This document shows, piece after piece, positions 32,248-39,595 of a stretch of DNA of 40,461 nt (position 1 is the stretch's first letter; each line of letters begins with the position of its first letter). Under the pieces are notes generated by a model. It did no database searches. It was not told where the DNA came from and was given only the letters and a program-made list of their open reading frames with translations. The stretch lies in contig NZ_NXLZ01000013.1 of assembly GCF_005406205.1 (NCBI RefSeq), positions 1 through 40,461 on the forward strand. Direction: 5' to 3'. The position numbers were made by a program, and so were the translations under genes. The DNA is from Campylobacter estrildidarum (GTDB lineage Bacteria; Campylobacterota; Campylobacteria; Campylobacterales; Campylobacteraceae).

Positions 32248-32763
32248 ATGTTTAATAGAATACCTCAAGTAATAGAACAAGCAAATTGTTTCATAGATGG
32301 ATATGGTTATGCAGGAGTGGCAAGAGATATCGCCTTGCCTACTATAGAGCAAGAAGTATTAGAAAGCAAAGGGGCTTTAAGTGCAAATTATGGCACTGGA
32401 GTTTTTAAGGCAATGGAATGCTCTTTTAAAATAAGCGAAATGGGAATACAAGCCTTTGAAGCTTTTGGTTCTAATACTTTTTCTAAATTTAAAATTCCAC
32501 TTGTTTTTAAAGCAAGCATTCATCAAAGTGGTTCAGGAAAAGAAGTGCCTTTTGTGATTGAGTTAAATGGAGAATTCACTTCTATTGTTTTACCTTCTAT
32601 TGTTGCAGGAAGTGAATTTACAAATGAGATTAAAATCAATGTGCATTTTATAAAAATCACAATGGATAATCAAAGATTATTTTTAGCTGATGTCAAAAAT
32701 CTTATTTTAGAGTTTAATGGCGTCGATAAAATGGCAAAAATAAGATCAAATTTAAGTTTATAA
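32248..32763 (+). CDS. Major tail tube protein (P2 FII-like)
   Basis: The 171-residue protein follows the sheath gene and matches the FII tube family: a start with PQVIEQANCFIDGYGYAGVA, then VFKAMECSFKISEMGIQA and a late IKITMDNQRLFLADVKNLIL. It forms the inner tube. AAGGAG lies seven bases before ATG 32248. The length fits P2 FII (172). Confidence 0.92.
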   Translation: MFNRIPQVIEQANCFIDGYGYAGVARDIALPTIEQEVLESKGALSANYGTGVFKAMECSFKISEMGIQAFEAFGSNTFSKFKIPLVFKASIHQSGSGKEVPFVIELNGEFTSIVLPSIVAGSEFTNEIKINVHFIKITMDNQRLFLADVKNLILEFNGVDKMAKIRSNLSL

Positions 32764-32772
32764 GGAAAATCA

Positions 32773-33006
32773 ATGGCAAAAACAATTCAATTATCAAACG
32801 GCAACGAAATAAAATTTAATACTCCAACAGCTGGAATGTTACGCAGGGCTATGGATATACAAAAAGGAGAAGGTTCAAGAGCGTTTTATATAATCGGCGA
32901 ATGCACTAATATGAGTTTAGAAGAGCTTGATAAGCTAAGCTTGGAAGATATCAATCTTTTAAGTGAGACATTAAATGAATATCAAGCTCCCAGTAGTAAG
33001 CAATGA
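32773..33006 (+). CDS. Tail assembly chaperone (P2 gpE-like)
   Basis: The 77-residue protein begins KTIQLSNGNEIKFNTPTAGM and has the small alpha/beta look of gpE/phage tail assembly chaperones (DUF2765 type). Such proteins escort the tape measure during tail assembly. AAGGAAAA precedes the ATG. Its end overlaps a second short frame (32975-33130), as in the E/E' pair of P2. Confidence 0.75.
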   Translation: MAKTIQLSNGNEIKFNTPTAGMLRRAMDIQKGEGSRAFYIIGECTNMSLEELDKLSLEDINLLSETLNEYQAPSSKQ

Positions 33007-33130
33007 AGCTATTGCATTGATAGCTCATTTTTTGCATTTTTCTTATAATGAGATTATGAATTTAAACATAAAAGATTATATGGAGTTTTTAGAAATCAGT
33101 TTAAAAATTTCTAAGGCTAATAATTTTTAG
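32975..33130 (+). CDS. Second tail assembly chaperone frame (P2 gpE'/GpE family)
   Basis: ATG 32975 opens a 51-residue frame that overlaps the E-like gene by 32 bases in the +1 (equally -2) frame. The product, EAIALIAHFLHFSYNEIMNL then KDYMEFLEISLKISKAN, follows the GpE family pattern (IAxIFHWxxxELxxMxxxELxxWxxxA). In P2, Mu and lambda this frame is joined to the first by programmed frameshifting. A TAA at 32972 means any shift must occur within 32975-33006. It may also be made separately. Confidence 0.7.
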   Translation: MNIKLPVVSNEAIALIAHFLHFSYNEIMNLNIKDYMEFLEISLKISKANNF

Positions 33131-33344
33131 TTTTAAAAAATACATAAATAAAAGTAACTATAAAAAGATTTAAAGCAAAAAGTGCAAAAAATGAAGAGAT
33201 ATTAAAAAAGCTGGTTAAAAAATCGTCGCTTGTAAGAGATATTAAAAAAGCTACAAAAAAGCCAAGTGTTAAAAAGGCCTTAAAAACGATTTTAAAATGT
33301 TTTAAAAAGATTTTTGTTTTTAAAATATTGTCTATATTTTTCAT
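33117..33344 (-). CDS. Possible antisense small membrane protein inside the tail operon
   Basis: A 75-residue frame fills the otherwise empty 33131-33374 gap on the minus strand. It has a basic N-terminus and two hydrophobic helices (about 24-40, LTLGFFVAFLISLTS, and 48-70, FFALFALNLFIVTFIYVFF). A TAAAAT-like -10 lies just upstream (33354-33359 region) but there is no ribosome site, so translation would be nearly leaderless. Phage-encoded membrane proteins read against a tail operon are often lysogenic conversion genes. It may also be a chance frame. Confidence 0.42.
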   Translation of the reverse strand: MKNIDNILKTKIFLKHFKIVFKAFLTLGFFVAFLISLTSDDFLTSFFNISSFFALFALNLFIVTFIYVFFKTKNY

Positions 33345-33374
33345 AGACTAGATTTTACAATAAAAAGGAAAAAT

Positions 33375-35321
33375 ATGCAAGATTTAGGACTTAGTTTTGG
33401 TATATCTTTAGCATTTAAGGGTTTTAAAGAGTTTGCTAAAAACACAGAGGCTCTTAAAAAATTTAGCACTAATTTAGATCAAAGCACAAAAAGTGTTAAA
33501 GCTTTAAATAAAAGCATTGATGCCTTAGAAAAATCAAAGCTTAAAATCAAAGAAGTAAGTGAAAAATTAGGTTCTTTAAAAGGAGAGCTTATGGCTAAAG
33601 GTGCAAGTGTTTTAGCTATAAGCGTTCCTGTAAAAATCAGCGCTAATCTTGAAGATGATATGAATAATATCAATACCTTTTTAAATGCCGATAATGAAAG
33701 TTTAAAATCTTTGCGTTTGAATTTTTTAAAACTAAGCTCAAATATAAAAATGAATGTGAATGATCTTACAAAATTTGGCGAACTTGGTGCAAGGCTTGGC
33801 ATAAAAAGTGAAAAGGAGCTTTTAGCTTTTAGTGAAATTGGTGCTAAATACAGCCAAGTTTTTAAGCTAAACAATGAAGAAAGTATTAATTTCATGAGCA
33901 AGCTTTCTAATATTTATAAATTAAGTACCAAAGATATGCAAGGCTTGGGAGATAAAATCATAAGCGTTGCAAGGGCTAGTAATGTTAGTGCTAGTAGCGT
34001 AGCTAAAACTATGAATGAAGTAGGAGGCGATGCAAAGCTTATTGGTATGAATGCAGAAGCCACCGCTGCTTTAAGTGCAGCTTTTGTGAGTGCCACTAAA
34101 GATGAGGGAGAAGCAGTAGGAACTTTTAAGGCAATGACTGCGGTTATGAGCAATCTTAATAATATAAGCGATGATATGAAAGCTAAGTTTTTAAAATTAG
34201 GTCTTAGCACAGAACAGCTTGGTGCTTATTTTAAACAAGATGCAAGCGAAGCAGTTAAAATGCTTTTAAACCAAATAAAAACTTTACCAAAAGATGAAAT
34301 GACGGATTTTTTAAATTCAGTTTTTGGAACAGGTGCTGCAGGTATGATGCAAAATTTAGTCGACAATACAGACAAATATGAAAATGCTTTAAAATCTTTA
34401 AAAAATACAAAAATGGGTGCTTTAAATGACGAGTTTAAAAAGATAAGCTCGAGTACTAATTCCTCTTTTACACAGCTTAGCACTTCTATGTCTAATCTTA
34501 GCGCTAGTGTTGGTGAAGCCTTGGCGCCTGCCTTGGTAAAAATAATGGACAGCATTTCATCTTTAATCAATTTCGTAAGAGAAATGATCGACGCTTTTCC
34601 AAATTTAAGTAAAGTTATAGGTACTTTAGTGGTTGCTTTGACCACAGCTAGTGTGGCTTTAAGTGCTTTAAAAGTAGGTTTTTTAGTAGCAAAACTAGCA
34701 GGGGCACAATTTGCTTTTACTATTAATACTATAAGGATTGCTTTTAATATATTAAAAGTCGCTTTCTTAACTAATCCTATAGGACTTGTTCTTATGGCAA
34801 TTGCTGCCATTGCTACCTTGGTAATAATGAATTGGGATAAAGTGAAAGCCTTTTTTATGAACTTTATAGAAAAAATAGGCTCTGCTTTTAGTGCGTTTGG
34901 TGATTTCTTTAAGGGGATTTGGCAAGGAATTGGTGAGTTTTTTAGCTCTTTGTGGGATTCTTTGTTTAACTGGTTTTCATCTAAATTTGAATGGCTTAGT
35001 AATGCTTTTTCTAAGATTAAAGATATAGCTAAAAGCGTAGCTTCTTTTTTTGGTTTGGGTGATAATGAAAAAGAAAATATTGCAAGCAATGATAACATTC
35101 AAACAAAACAAAGCGAAGTAAAAAACTCACTTACAAACAAAAAAAGCGTAGAAACAAAAACAAGCAATGCGATTAATGTTAGTGTGAATGGGACTTTTAA
35201 TATAAGCTCAAACGATGGAGTATTTGATTTAAAAGCTTTTGCCAAAGAAGTTGAAGCTAGTGTTTTAAATGCATTAAATAAAAATGCTGATAAAGCAAAA
35301 CAAACCACGATTTGGGGATAA
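33375..35321 (+). CDS. Tail tape measure protein (TP901-type)
   Basis: The 648-residue protein determines tail length. It has an N-terminal coiled coil (about 20-75), the conserved tape-measure domain (LGARLGIKSEKELLAFSEIG, then FVSATKDEGEAVGTFKAMTA and FGTGAAGMMQNL, about 100-330), hydrophobic segments around 410-500 (VIGTLVVALTTASVALSAL; IGLVLMAIAAIATLVIM) and Trp/Phe-rich repeats after 510. AAAAAGGA precedes ATG 33375. It is short for a tape measure, implying a tail of roughly 100 nm by the usual 1.5 angstrom per residue rule. Confidence 0.93.
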   Translation: MQDLGLSFGISLAFKGFKEFAKNTEALKKFSTNLDQSTKSVKALNKSIDALEKSKLKIKEVSEKLGSLKGELMAKGASVLAISVPVKISANLEDDMNNINTFLNADNESLKSLRLNFLKLSSNIKMNVNDLTKFGELGARLGIKSEKELLAFSEIGAKYSQVFKLNNEESINFMSKLSNIYKLSTKDMQGLGDKIISVARASNVSASSVAKTMNEVGGDAKLIGMNAEATAALSAAFVSATKDEGEAVGTFKAMTAVMSNLNNISDDMKAKFLKLGLSTEQLGAYFKQDASEAVKMLLNQIKTLPKDEMTDFLNSVFGTGAAGMMQNLVDNTDKYENALKSLKNTKMGALNDEFKKISSSTNSSFTQLSTSMSNLSASVGEALAPALVKIMDSISSLINFVREMIDAFPNLSKVIGTLVVALTTASVALSALKVGFLVAKLAGAQFAFTINTIRIAFNILKVAFLTNPIGLVLMAIAAIATLVIMNWDKVKAFFMNFIEKIGSAFSAFGDFFKGIWQGIGEFFSSLWDSLFNWFSSKFEWLSNAFSKIKDIAKSVASFFGLGDNEKENIASNDNIQTKQSEVKNSLTNKKSVETKTSNAINVSVNGTFNISSNDGVFDLKAFAKEVEASVLNALNKNADKAKQTTIWG

Positions 35322-35322
35322 A

Positions 35323-35697
35323 ATGATATTTAGTTTAGGTGAATTTGAATTTGAAGCTTTAAATGTTGATGAGCTTGAAAGAAATTATGAATATGGCATT
35401 ACAAGTATAGATCGTATCAATAATCATAGCGCTTTAATAAGCACCAAAAAAGAAAATGAAAGCATTAAAATAAGTGGTAAAACCTTGCCTTTAAGTAAGG
35501 ATAAAAATACTTATTTAGATACTTTAAAACAAATGGCAAGTAAAAATAAAAGTTATACAATGTGTAGCGCAAATGGACTTTATTTTGGAAAATTTGTCAT
35601 CTTGGGTATCAATGAAAAGCAAAGTGCTTTTTTGGAAGGAAGTGGCTTTTTGGTACAAAGTTTTGATTTAAACTTACAAAGGGATTTTAATGAGTGA
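35323..35697 (+). CDS. Tail protein U (P2 gpU-like)
   Basis: ATG 35323 is used, one base after the tape-measure stop; a longer frame from 35284 lies inside that gene. The 124-residue protein has the gpU pattern LGEFEFEALNVDELER..., HSALISTKKENESIKISGK and YLDTLKQMASKNKSYTM. It sits at the tail end as terminator or tip protein. The end overlaps the X gene by 8 bases. Confidence 0.88.
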   Translation: MIFSLGEFEFEALNVDELERNYEYGITSIDRINNHSALISTKKENESIKISGKTLPLSKDKNTYLDTLKQMASKNKSYTMCSANGLYFGKFVILGINEKQSAFLEGSGFLVQSFDLNLQRDFNE

Positions 35698-35881
35698 AAT
35701 TTACATTGCAAAAAACAATGAAAGACTCGATAGTGTAGTTTATAAACACTATGGAACGCTTTTATATTTTGATCAGGTTTTAAGGGTTAATCCGAGGCTA
35801 AATCCTATTTTAAAAACAGGAGATAAGGTTATATTACCAGAGATTGAAATTGAAGAAGACAAAGAAGAAGTGCTATGGTAG
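35690..35881 (+). CDS. Tail protein X (P2 gpX-like, LysM-type)
   Basis: This 63-residue protein is a LysM-like tail X protein: NERLDSVVYKHYGTLLYFDQ and VNPRLNPILKTGDKVILPEI are typical. It links spike or baseplate parts, possibly touching peptidoglycan. The C-terminus is acidic (IEIEEDKEEV). It overlaps U and precedes D by 22 bases, in the usual U-X-D order. Confidence 0.9.
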   Translation: MSEIYIAKNNERLDSVVYKHYGTLLYFDQVLRVNPRLNPILKTGDKVILPEIEIEEDKEEVLW

Positions 35882-35903
35882 AAAACATAAAAGAAGGATA
35901 AAA

Positions 35904-36872
35904 ATGGTCAAGAAGCCCAACTTCAAACTCATTGCAAACAATAAGAATATAACTCAAAAAATAAGCCTTAATCTGATCAGTCTTAGCTTCGATGATAAAG
36001 CCAAAGATGAAAGCGATGAGATAAGTCTTAGTCTAAATGGGCTTTATGCAAGAGCCCCTTTTGGCGATAAACTAGAACTTTGGCTTGGCTTTGATGATAA
36101 ACTTTTTAAATGCGGAACCTTTAGCATTAATAGTTTTAGTAAAAACTATAGCACAAAATCGACTGATATCAAAGCTACAGCTATTAATTTTGCAAGCAAT
36201 GTTAAAAATAAAAAATCAAGAACTTGGCAAAATACTAATCTTGGTGATATTGCATTAAAAATCGCTAAAGAGAATAATCTAAAAGTAAAGACTAATAGTG
36301 CAGGCAAAATTTACATCAAACATGAACTTCAAAACAATGTTAGTGATATAGAATTTATTTATATGCTTTGTGCTAAATATGGTTTTTTAGCTTGTGTAAA
36401 AGAACAAACCCTTATTATCATAGAGCAAAAACAAGCCGCACAAGAAGGTATAAAAGGTGGCAGCAAGCAAGAAGGTGGCATTAAATATACTTTAGATATA
36501 AGCGAACTTAGTGATTTAAGCATTAGTATTAAAAATCGCAATGATTATACAGGAGTAAAACTTTCTTATCAAGATATTGATCAAGGCTGTGTTAAAAGTG
36601 TATTAAGCGGTAGCGATAAAGGCACAATATATGAGCTAAAAATCGGTGGAGTGAAAAATGAAAGCGAAGCTTTAAATTTAGCAAATGCAAAACTCAATGC
36701 TTTAAATAAAGGAGCTTATGAAGGAAGTTTTAGTATGATAGGAAAAAATCTAAAAGCTGGGGGAAGTTTAGAAATAAAAGGTATTGAAGAAAAAGCTATT
36801 TTTAGCATTAAAGATGTAAAACACGACTTTTCTTTAAGTGGATATACCATAAGTGTTAATTTTGAAGGATAA
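35904..36872 (+). CDS. Late control / baseplate hub protein D (P2 gpD-like)
   Basis: I start at ATG 35904, which has AAGGA five bases upstream; an upstream frame from 35844 would overlap the X gene and give an untypical basic start. The 322-residue protein is a gpD / gp27-like hub subunit: ISLSLNGLYARAPFGDKLEL, then DIEFIYMLCAKYGFLACVKE and SDLSISIKNRNDYTGVKLSY. It carries the spike protein V. It is the last gene of the tail operon, followed by a pseudoknot-like element and a terminator. Confidence 0.9.
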   Translation: MVKKPNFKLIANNKNITQKISLNLISLSFDDKAKDESDEISLSLNGLYARAPFGDKLELWLGFDDKLFKCGTFSINSFSKNYSTKSTDIKATAINFASNVKNKKSRTWQNTNLGDIALKIAKENNLKVKTNSAGKIYIKHELQNNVSDIEFIYMLCAKYGFLACVKEQTLIIIEQKQAAQEGIKGGSKQEGGIKYTLDISELSDLSISIKNRNDYTGVKLSYQDIDQGCVKSVLSGSDKGTIYELKIGGVKNESEALNLANAKLNALNKGAYEGSFSMIGKNLKAGGSLEIKGIEEKAIFSIKDVKHDFSLSGYTISVNFEG

Positions 36873-36889
36873 GTAAGCGTCTTTGGTGT

Positions 36890-36927
36890 GCAACTTTGGG
36901 CGGATTTTATTTGCACAAAGTAATAGC
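36890..36927 (+). other. Pseudoknot-like conserved non-coding element, copy B
   Basis: GCAA (36890-36893) pairs with TTGC (36911-36914), while CTTTG (36894-36898) in the loop pairs with CAAAG (36916-36920). Compared with copy A (30657-30694), the third pair of the first helix changes from G-C to A-T, a compensating change. A competing longer hairpin using 36881-36893 with 36911-36920 is possible. It lies just after the last tail gene. Confidence 0.6.
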
Positions 36928-36952
36928 AAGGAAAGCCTTAGCCTTCCTTTTT
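36928..36952 (+). terminator. Terminator of the tail operon
   Basis: AAGGAAAGC (36928-36936) pairs with GCCTTCCTT (36941-36949) around CTTA, with one internal mismatch, and the 3' arm runs into TTTTT. It begins immediately after the pseudoknot-like element. Confidence 0.7.
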
Positions 36953-37027
36953 CTAAGAACTAACAAAAAAATTATAACTTCTTTTTAAAGAAGCCTACTT
37001 TTTTATTTTATTTTGAAAGGAGTTTGT

Positions 37028-37840
37028 ATGAAAAATGCAGACAAATTTCTAAGAACTAGCACACTTACTAAACCTATTCAAACCAAACTAAAAGCTCCAT
37101 TTGCTTGGATAGGAGGCAAAAACTATTTAGCTAAAGAAATCATTGCTTTAATGCCAGAGCATAAAAGCTATATAGAAGTATTTGGAGGAGCTTTAAGTGT
37201 GTTTTACCAAAAAAGTCCTTCAAAGATAGAAGTGATTAACGACATTAACGACGATTTAATCAATTTACATCTTTGTATAAGAAACAAACCGCAAAGTTTA
37301 GCTAATATTTTAAATTCTATGATAATAAGTAGAAAAATCTTTTATATGTTAAAAAACAAAGAAATCAAACCAAAAAATGACTTAGAAAGAGCGGCTTTTT
37401 ATTTTTATCTTATCAATACTTCTTTTGGATCAAGCATGGGGCAATTTGCCATGAGTAAGCAAAGAGCACCTAAAAGATTATATAGAGACTTTAGTTTGCA
37501 TACAAAAAGAATTAAAAATGCAAGCATAGAAAATAAAAGCTTTGAATATATTTTAAAAGAGTATGATTACAATGAAGCTTTATTTTATTTGGATCCGCCT
37601 TATGTTGGAACTGAGAGTTATTATAAAAATGTGCCTTGTTTTGGCTTAAAAGAACACGAGCTTTTATGCGATTTGTTAAAAAATATCAAAGGTAAATTTA
37701 TGCTTTCTTATAATGATTGTGATTTAGTAAGAGAGCTTTATAAAGATTTTAATTTTAAGCAATTAAAAGTAAGATATTCTTTAAATAACAATGTTTTAAA
37801 AAGAAAAGAGAATAAGGAGCTTTTGATTATGAATTTTTAA
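37028..37840 (+). CDS. DNA adenine (N6) methylase, Dam-type
   Basis: The 270-residue protein is a class alpha adenine methylase: AWIGGKNYL (26-34) is the SAM-binding FxGxK motif, YIEVFGGALSVFY follows, and LDPPYVGTE with DPPY at 189-192 is the catalytic motif IV. I take ATG 37028, preceded by AAAGGAGT; a TTG at 37013 precedes the ribosome site. No partner endonuclease is adjacent, so it probably protects phage DNA from host restriction or alters its control. It has its own terminator. Confidence 0.9.
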   Translation: MKNADKFLRTSTLTKPIQTKLKAPFAWIGGKNYLAKEIIALMPEHKSYIEVFGGALSVFYQKSPSKIEVINDINDDLINLHLCIRNKPQSLANILNSMIISRKIFYMLKNKEIKPKNDLERAAFYFYLINTSFGSSMGQFAMSKQRAPKRLYRDFSLHTKRIKNASIENKSFEYILKEYDYNEALFYLDPPYVGTESYYKNVPCFGLKEHELLCDLLKNIKGKFMLSYNDCDLVRELYKDFNFKQLKVRYSLNNNVLKRKENKELLIMNF

Positions 37841-37848
37841 ACTATAAT

Positions 37849-37882
37849 TAGAGAATGTTTTTTAAAATATTCTCTAGTTTTT
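37849..37882 (+). terminator. Intrinsic terminator after the methylase gene
   Basis: TAGAGAAT (37849-37856) and ATTCTCTA (37869-37876) form a perfect 8-bp stem, followed by GTTTTT. It also separates the methylase from the oppositely read ankyrin gene, whose stop codon lies at 37881. Confidence 0.8.
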
Positions 37883-38162
37883 AAAGCAAAGAAGTTAAAA
37901 ATTCTAAAATTTCTTTGCTCGCATTTGTTTCATCTTCTAGATATTCTTTTTCTAAAGTAGCACCATATTTCATTAATAATAAAATGGCTCCGAAATTACC
38001 ATGAGTAATAGCATAAAATATAGGTTTATCTCCCATACATTCTTTAGTAGCACTCATGCCATTTTTAAGATATTCTAAAACAAGATCATTATCATGATTG
38101 CAAATTGCACTTACAAATCTTTTAGTAAAACGTGCTTTGATATCATTTTGAATTAGTGTCAT
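37881..38162 (-). CDS. Ankyrin-repeat protein
   Basis: The 93-residue protein appears to be about two ankyrin repeats: HDNDLVLEYLKNGMSATKEC then GDKPIFYAITHGNFGAILLL and MKYGATLEKE, each a helix-turn-helix with the G-A/S-T turn. Ankyrin repeats bind proteins, so an effector on a host factor is possible. The leader carries a 30-bp sequence that also precedes the gene at 38440-38736. AAAAGGAG precedes ATG 38162. Confidence 0.75.
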   Translation of the reverse strand: MTLIQNDIKARFTKRFVSAICNHDNDLVLEYLKNGMSATKECMGDKPIFYAITHGNFGAILLLMKYGATLEKEYLEDETNASKEILEFLTSLL

Positions 38163-38193
38163 TTTTATCTCCTTTTGTTTTTATGGAGACAAC

Positions 38194-38223
38194 ATTAGCT
38201 TCGTTTAGCTGAATGTGTGCTGT
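38194..38223 (-). repeat. Duplicated leader element, copy 1
   Basis: These 30 bases are identical to 38790-38819. They contain an AGCT..AGCT hairpin. Between each copy and its gene the leader also shares GTTGTCT, then ATAAAA and ACAAAAGGAGAT just before the ATG, so the whole leader was probably duplicated. This copy precedes the ankyrin gene. Confidence 0.9.
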
Positions 38224-38234
38224 TGTTTTTAAAA

Positions 38235-38429
38235 TTAATCCGTATTAACCCATTCCATTACAACAGATAATAAATGAGTATAATCACTACTTGTGGCTTC
38301 CTCTTTAAATTTGTTTATTTCTTCTTTGCTCACGCCTGCTTTTTTTAAAGCTGTAGCCACCTTTGCTAAAATGCTAAAAGCATTACCATCTTCTCCTGCT
38401 AATTTTACATAAATATTAGGATATTTCAT
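38235..38429 (-). CDS. Small conserved phage/plasmid protein, unknown function
   Basis: The 64-residue protein, with AGEDGNAFSILAKVATALKK, AGVSKEEINKFKEEA and SDYTHLLSVVMEWVN, matches a small conserved protein seen in phages and plasmids of many phyla (pattern GxxGNAFxIxxxVxxALxxAGVxxxExxxFxxEAxxxDYxxLLxxxxxWV). Its role is unknown. AAGGAG lies seven bases before the ATG. It is in a leftward set with the genes on both sides. Confidence 0.7.
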   Translation of the reverse strand: MKYPNIYVKLAGEDGNAFSILAKVATALKKAGVSKEEINKFKEEATSSDYTHLLSVVMEWVNTD

Positions 38430-38439
38430 TTTTTACTCC

Positions 38440-38736
38440 TTAGAATTCACAAAAAGTGCTTTTTAATTCATATTTTTGTTTTTTATCATTGTATTTAACT
38501 ACAAATTTTCTACCCATAAGATATCTTTCAAATAAAGGAACTTGTATGATAGTTTCATCTTCATTTGTTTCAAGTTTGTTAGCGATTAAATAAGAATGAA
38601 TACCTAAATTATAAAGTGTCATAAGTTCTAATATATTATCCCTTGCAAGATAATCTTTTTCTTTTAAAAGCTTTTTGTATAAAACCTTAAATTCATTCTC
38701 TAAATCTTGTATGATTTTTTCTTTTAATTTATCCAT
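38440..38736 (-). CDS. Hypothetical phage protein
   Basis: No family is recognised. The 98-residue product is a helical N-terminal half (KEKIIQDLENEFKVLYKKLL) followed by a beta-rich C-terminal part (IIQVPLFERYLMGRKFVVKY). AAAAGGAG precedes ATG 38736. Its leader is nearly the same as that of the ankyrin gene. Ten bases separate it from the next gene. Confidence 0.6.
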   Translation of the reverse strand: MDKLKEKIIQDLENEFKVLYKKLLKEKDYLARDNILELMTLYNLGIHSYLIANKLETNEDETIIQVPLFERYLMGRKFVVKYNDKKQKYELKSTFCEF

Positions 38737-38789
38737 TTTAATCTCCTTTTGTTTTATAAAGACAACCTTTGTTTTACACTCTCTGTGAG

Positions 38790-38819
38790 ATTAGCTTCGT
38801 TTAGCTGAATGTGTGCTGT
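38790..38819 (-). repeat. Duplicated leader element, copy 2
   Basis: Identical to 38194-38223 over 30 bases. It abuts the stop codon of the S24 regulator (TGA at 38821-38819) and lies in the 82-base gap before the gene at 38440-38736. An extra 20-odd bases separate it from the shared GTTGTCT and ribosome-site part, unlike copy 1. Confidence 0.9.
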
Positions 38820-39448
38820 CATAGCTTGGAAAGTTCTCCAATTACAACACCAATTAACAAAAAATCTCCATTTTTATAAAAAATATCTTTATATAAAGGA
38901 TTTAAAGAATGCAAAATCACTCCATCAACTTGTTTTAAAACTTGTTTTATGTATAAGCCATCTCTAGTATTAATCACGCAAATGCTTTTATGTTTAAAAG
39001 CCTTATTTCTATCTATTACACAAATGCTTCCATCTTTTATAATTGGCTCCATACTCTCTCCATAACAAGTGATAAACTCACATTCTTTGCTTCCAAAAAA
39101 GCTTAATAGTTTTTCATCTATGATAAGTTCAGAGCAATCTATTAAATCATTGATTCCACCACCACCCAAACTTGCATTAGTTTTATAAAGCTTTAAAATT
39201 TTATATTTATTCTCACACTCTAGCTGATTCTTAGGAGAGCTTCCATAAAAGAAATAATTTATACTTATATTTCTTTCTTGTAAAAAATTGAGTATTTGTG
39301 GATAAGGAATTGAATTTCTAAATTTCATAGAATTAAAAGTATCAGGATGAATTCCTAGTTCTTTGGCTATATCTTTTGTTTTTAAATCACGCTTACCTTC
39401 GCTAGCAAGTATATCTTTTAACTTTTCAATCACTTCTTGCATTTGCAT
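38819..39448 (-). CDS. Second S24 (LexA-like) phage regulator
   Basis: The 209-residue protein has an N-terminal CI-type helix-turn-helix (about residues 20-62, DLKTKDIAKELGIHPDTFNS) and an S24 peptidase part: Ser132 in CYGESMEPI and Lys168 in LYIKQVL. Where the cleavage Ala-Gly would be expected it has NASLGGGG (about 91-98), so cleavage may be at a non-standard bond or lost. It differs from the left-end repressor, and both are widely separated. AAGGA precedes ATG 39448. It may control the right-arm genes and the divergent gene at 39596. Confidence 0.85.
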   Translation of the reverse strand: MQMQEVIEKLKDILASEGKRDLKTKDIAKELGIHPDTFNSMKFRNSIPYPQILNFLQERNISINYFFYGSSPKNQLECENKYKILKLYKTNASLGGGGINDLIDCSELIIDEKLLSFFGSKECEFITCYGESMEPIIKDGSICVIDRNKAFKHKSICVINTRDGLYIKQVLKQVDGVILHSLNPLYKDIFYKNGDFLLIGVVIGELSKL

Positions 39449-39559
39449 AAAAATTCCTTGGTTTTAATTTCAAAGAATTTAAACATAAAATTTAAAAATA
39501 CAATAAAAAGCTTTTAAAATGAAAGATTATATTTAACCAAAAACTAAATAACAAACTAT

Positions 39560-39565
39560 TATAAT
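39560..39565 (+). promoter_or_regulatory. -10 box for the restriction-like gene
   Basis: TATAAT at 39560-39565, in the 147-base gap between divergent genes, 31 bases before ATG 39596. AAAAAGGAG lies just before the ATG. No operator palindrome stands out. Confidence 0.5.
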
Positions 39566-39595
39566 ATATAAATTTTTAGGCAAAAAGGAGCAAAA

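Noticed and set aside
34226-35098. 290-codon open frame opposite the tape measure gene
   Set aside because: It is the antisense shadow of a clear tape-measure coding region, with no ribosome site and no recognisable motif.
35844-35903. Longer start for the gpD-like gene
   Set aside because: The extra 20 residues are highly basic, overlap the X gene and lack a ribosome site; ATG 35904 has AAGGA upstream.
39449-39595. Right end of the prophage in the gap before the restriction-like gene
   Set aside because: No TTTACA boxes or inverted match to the left end are visible here, so I do not place the terminus in this window.
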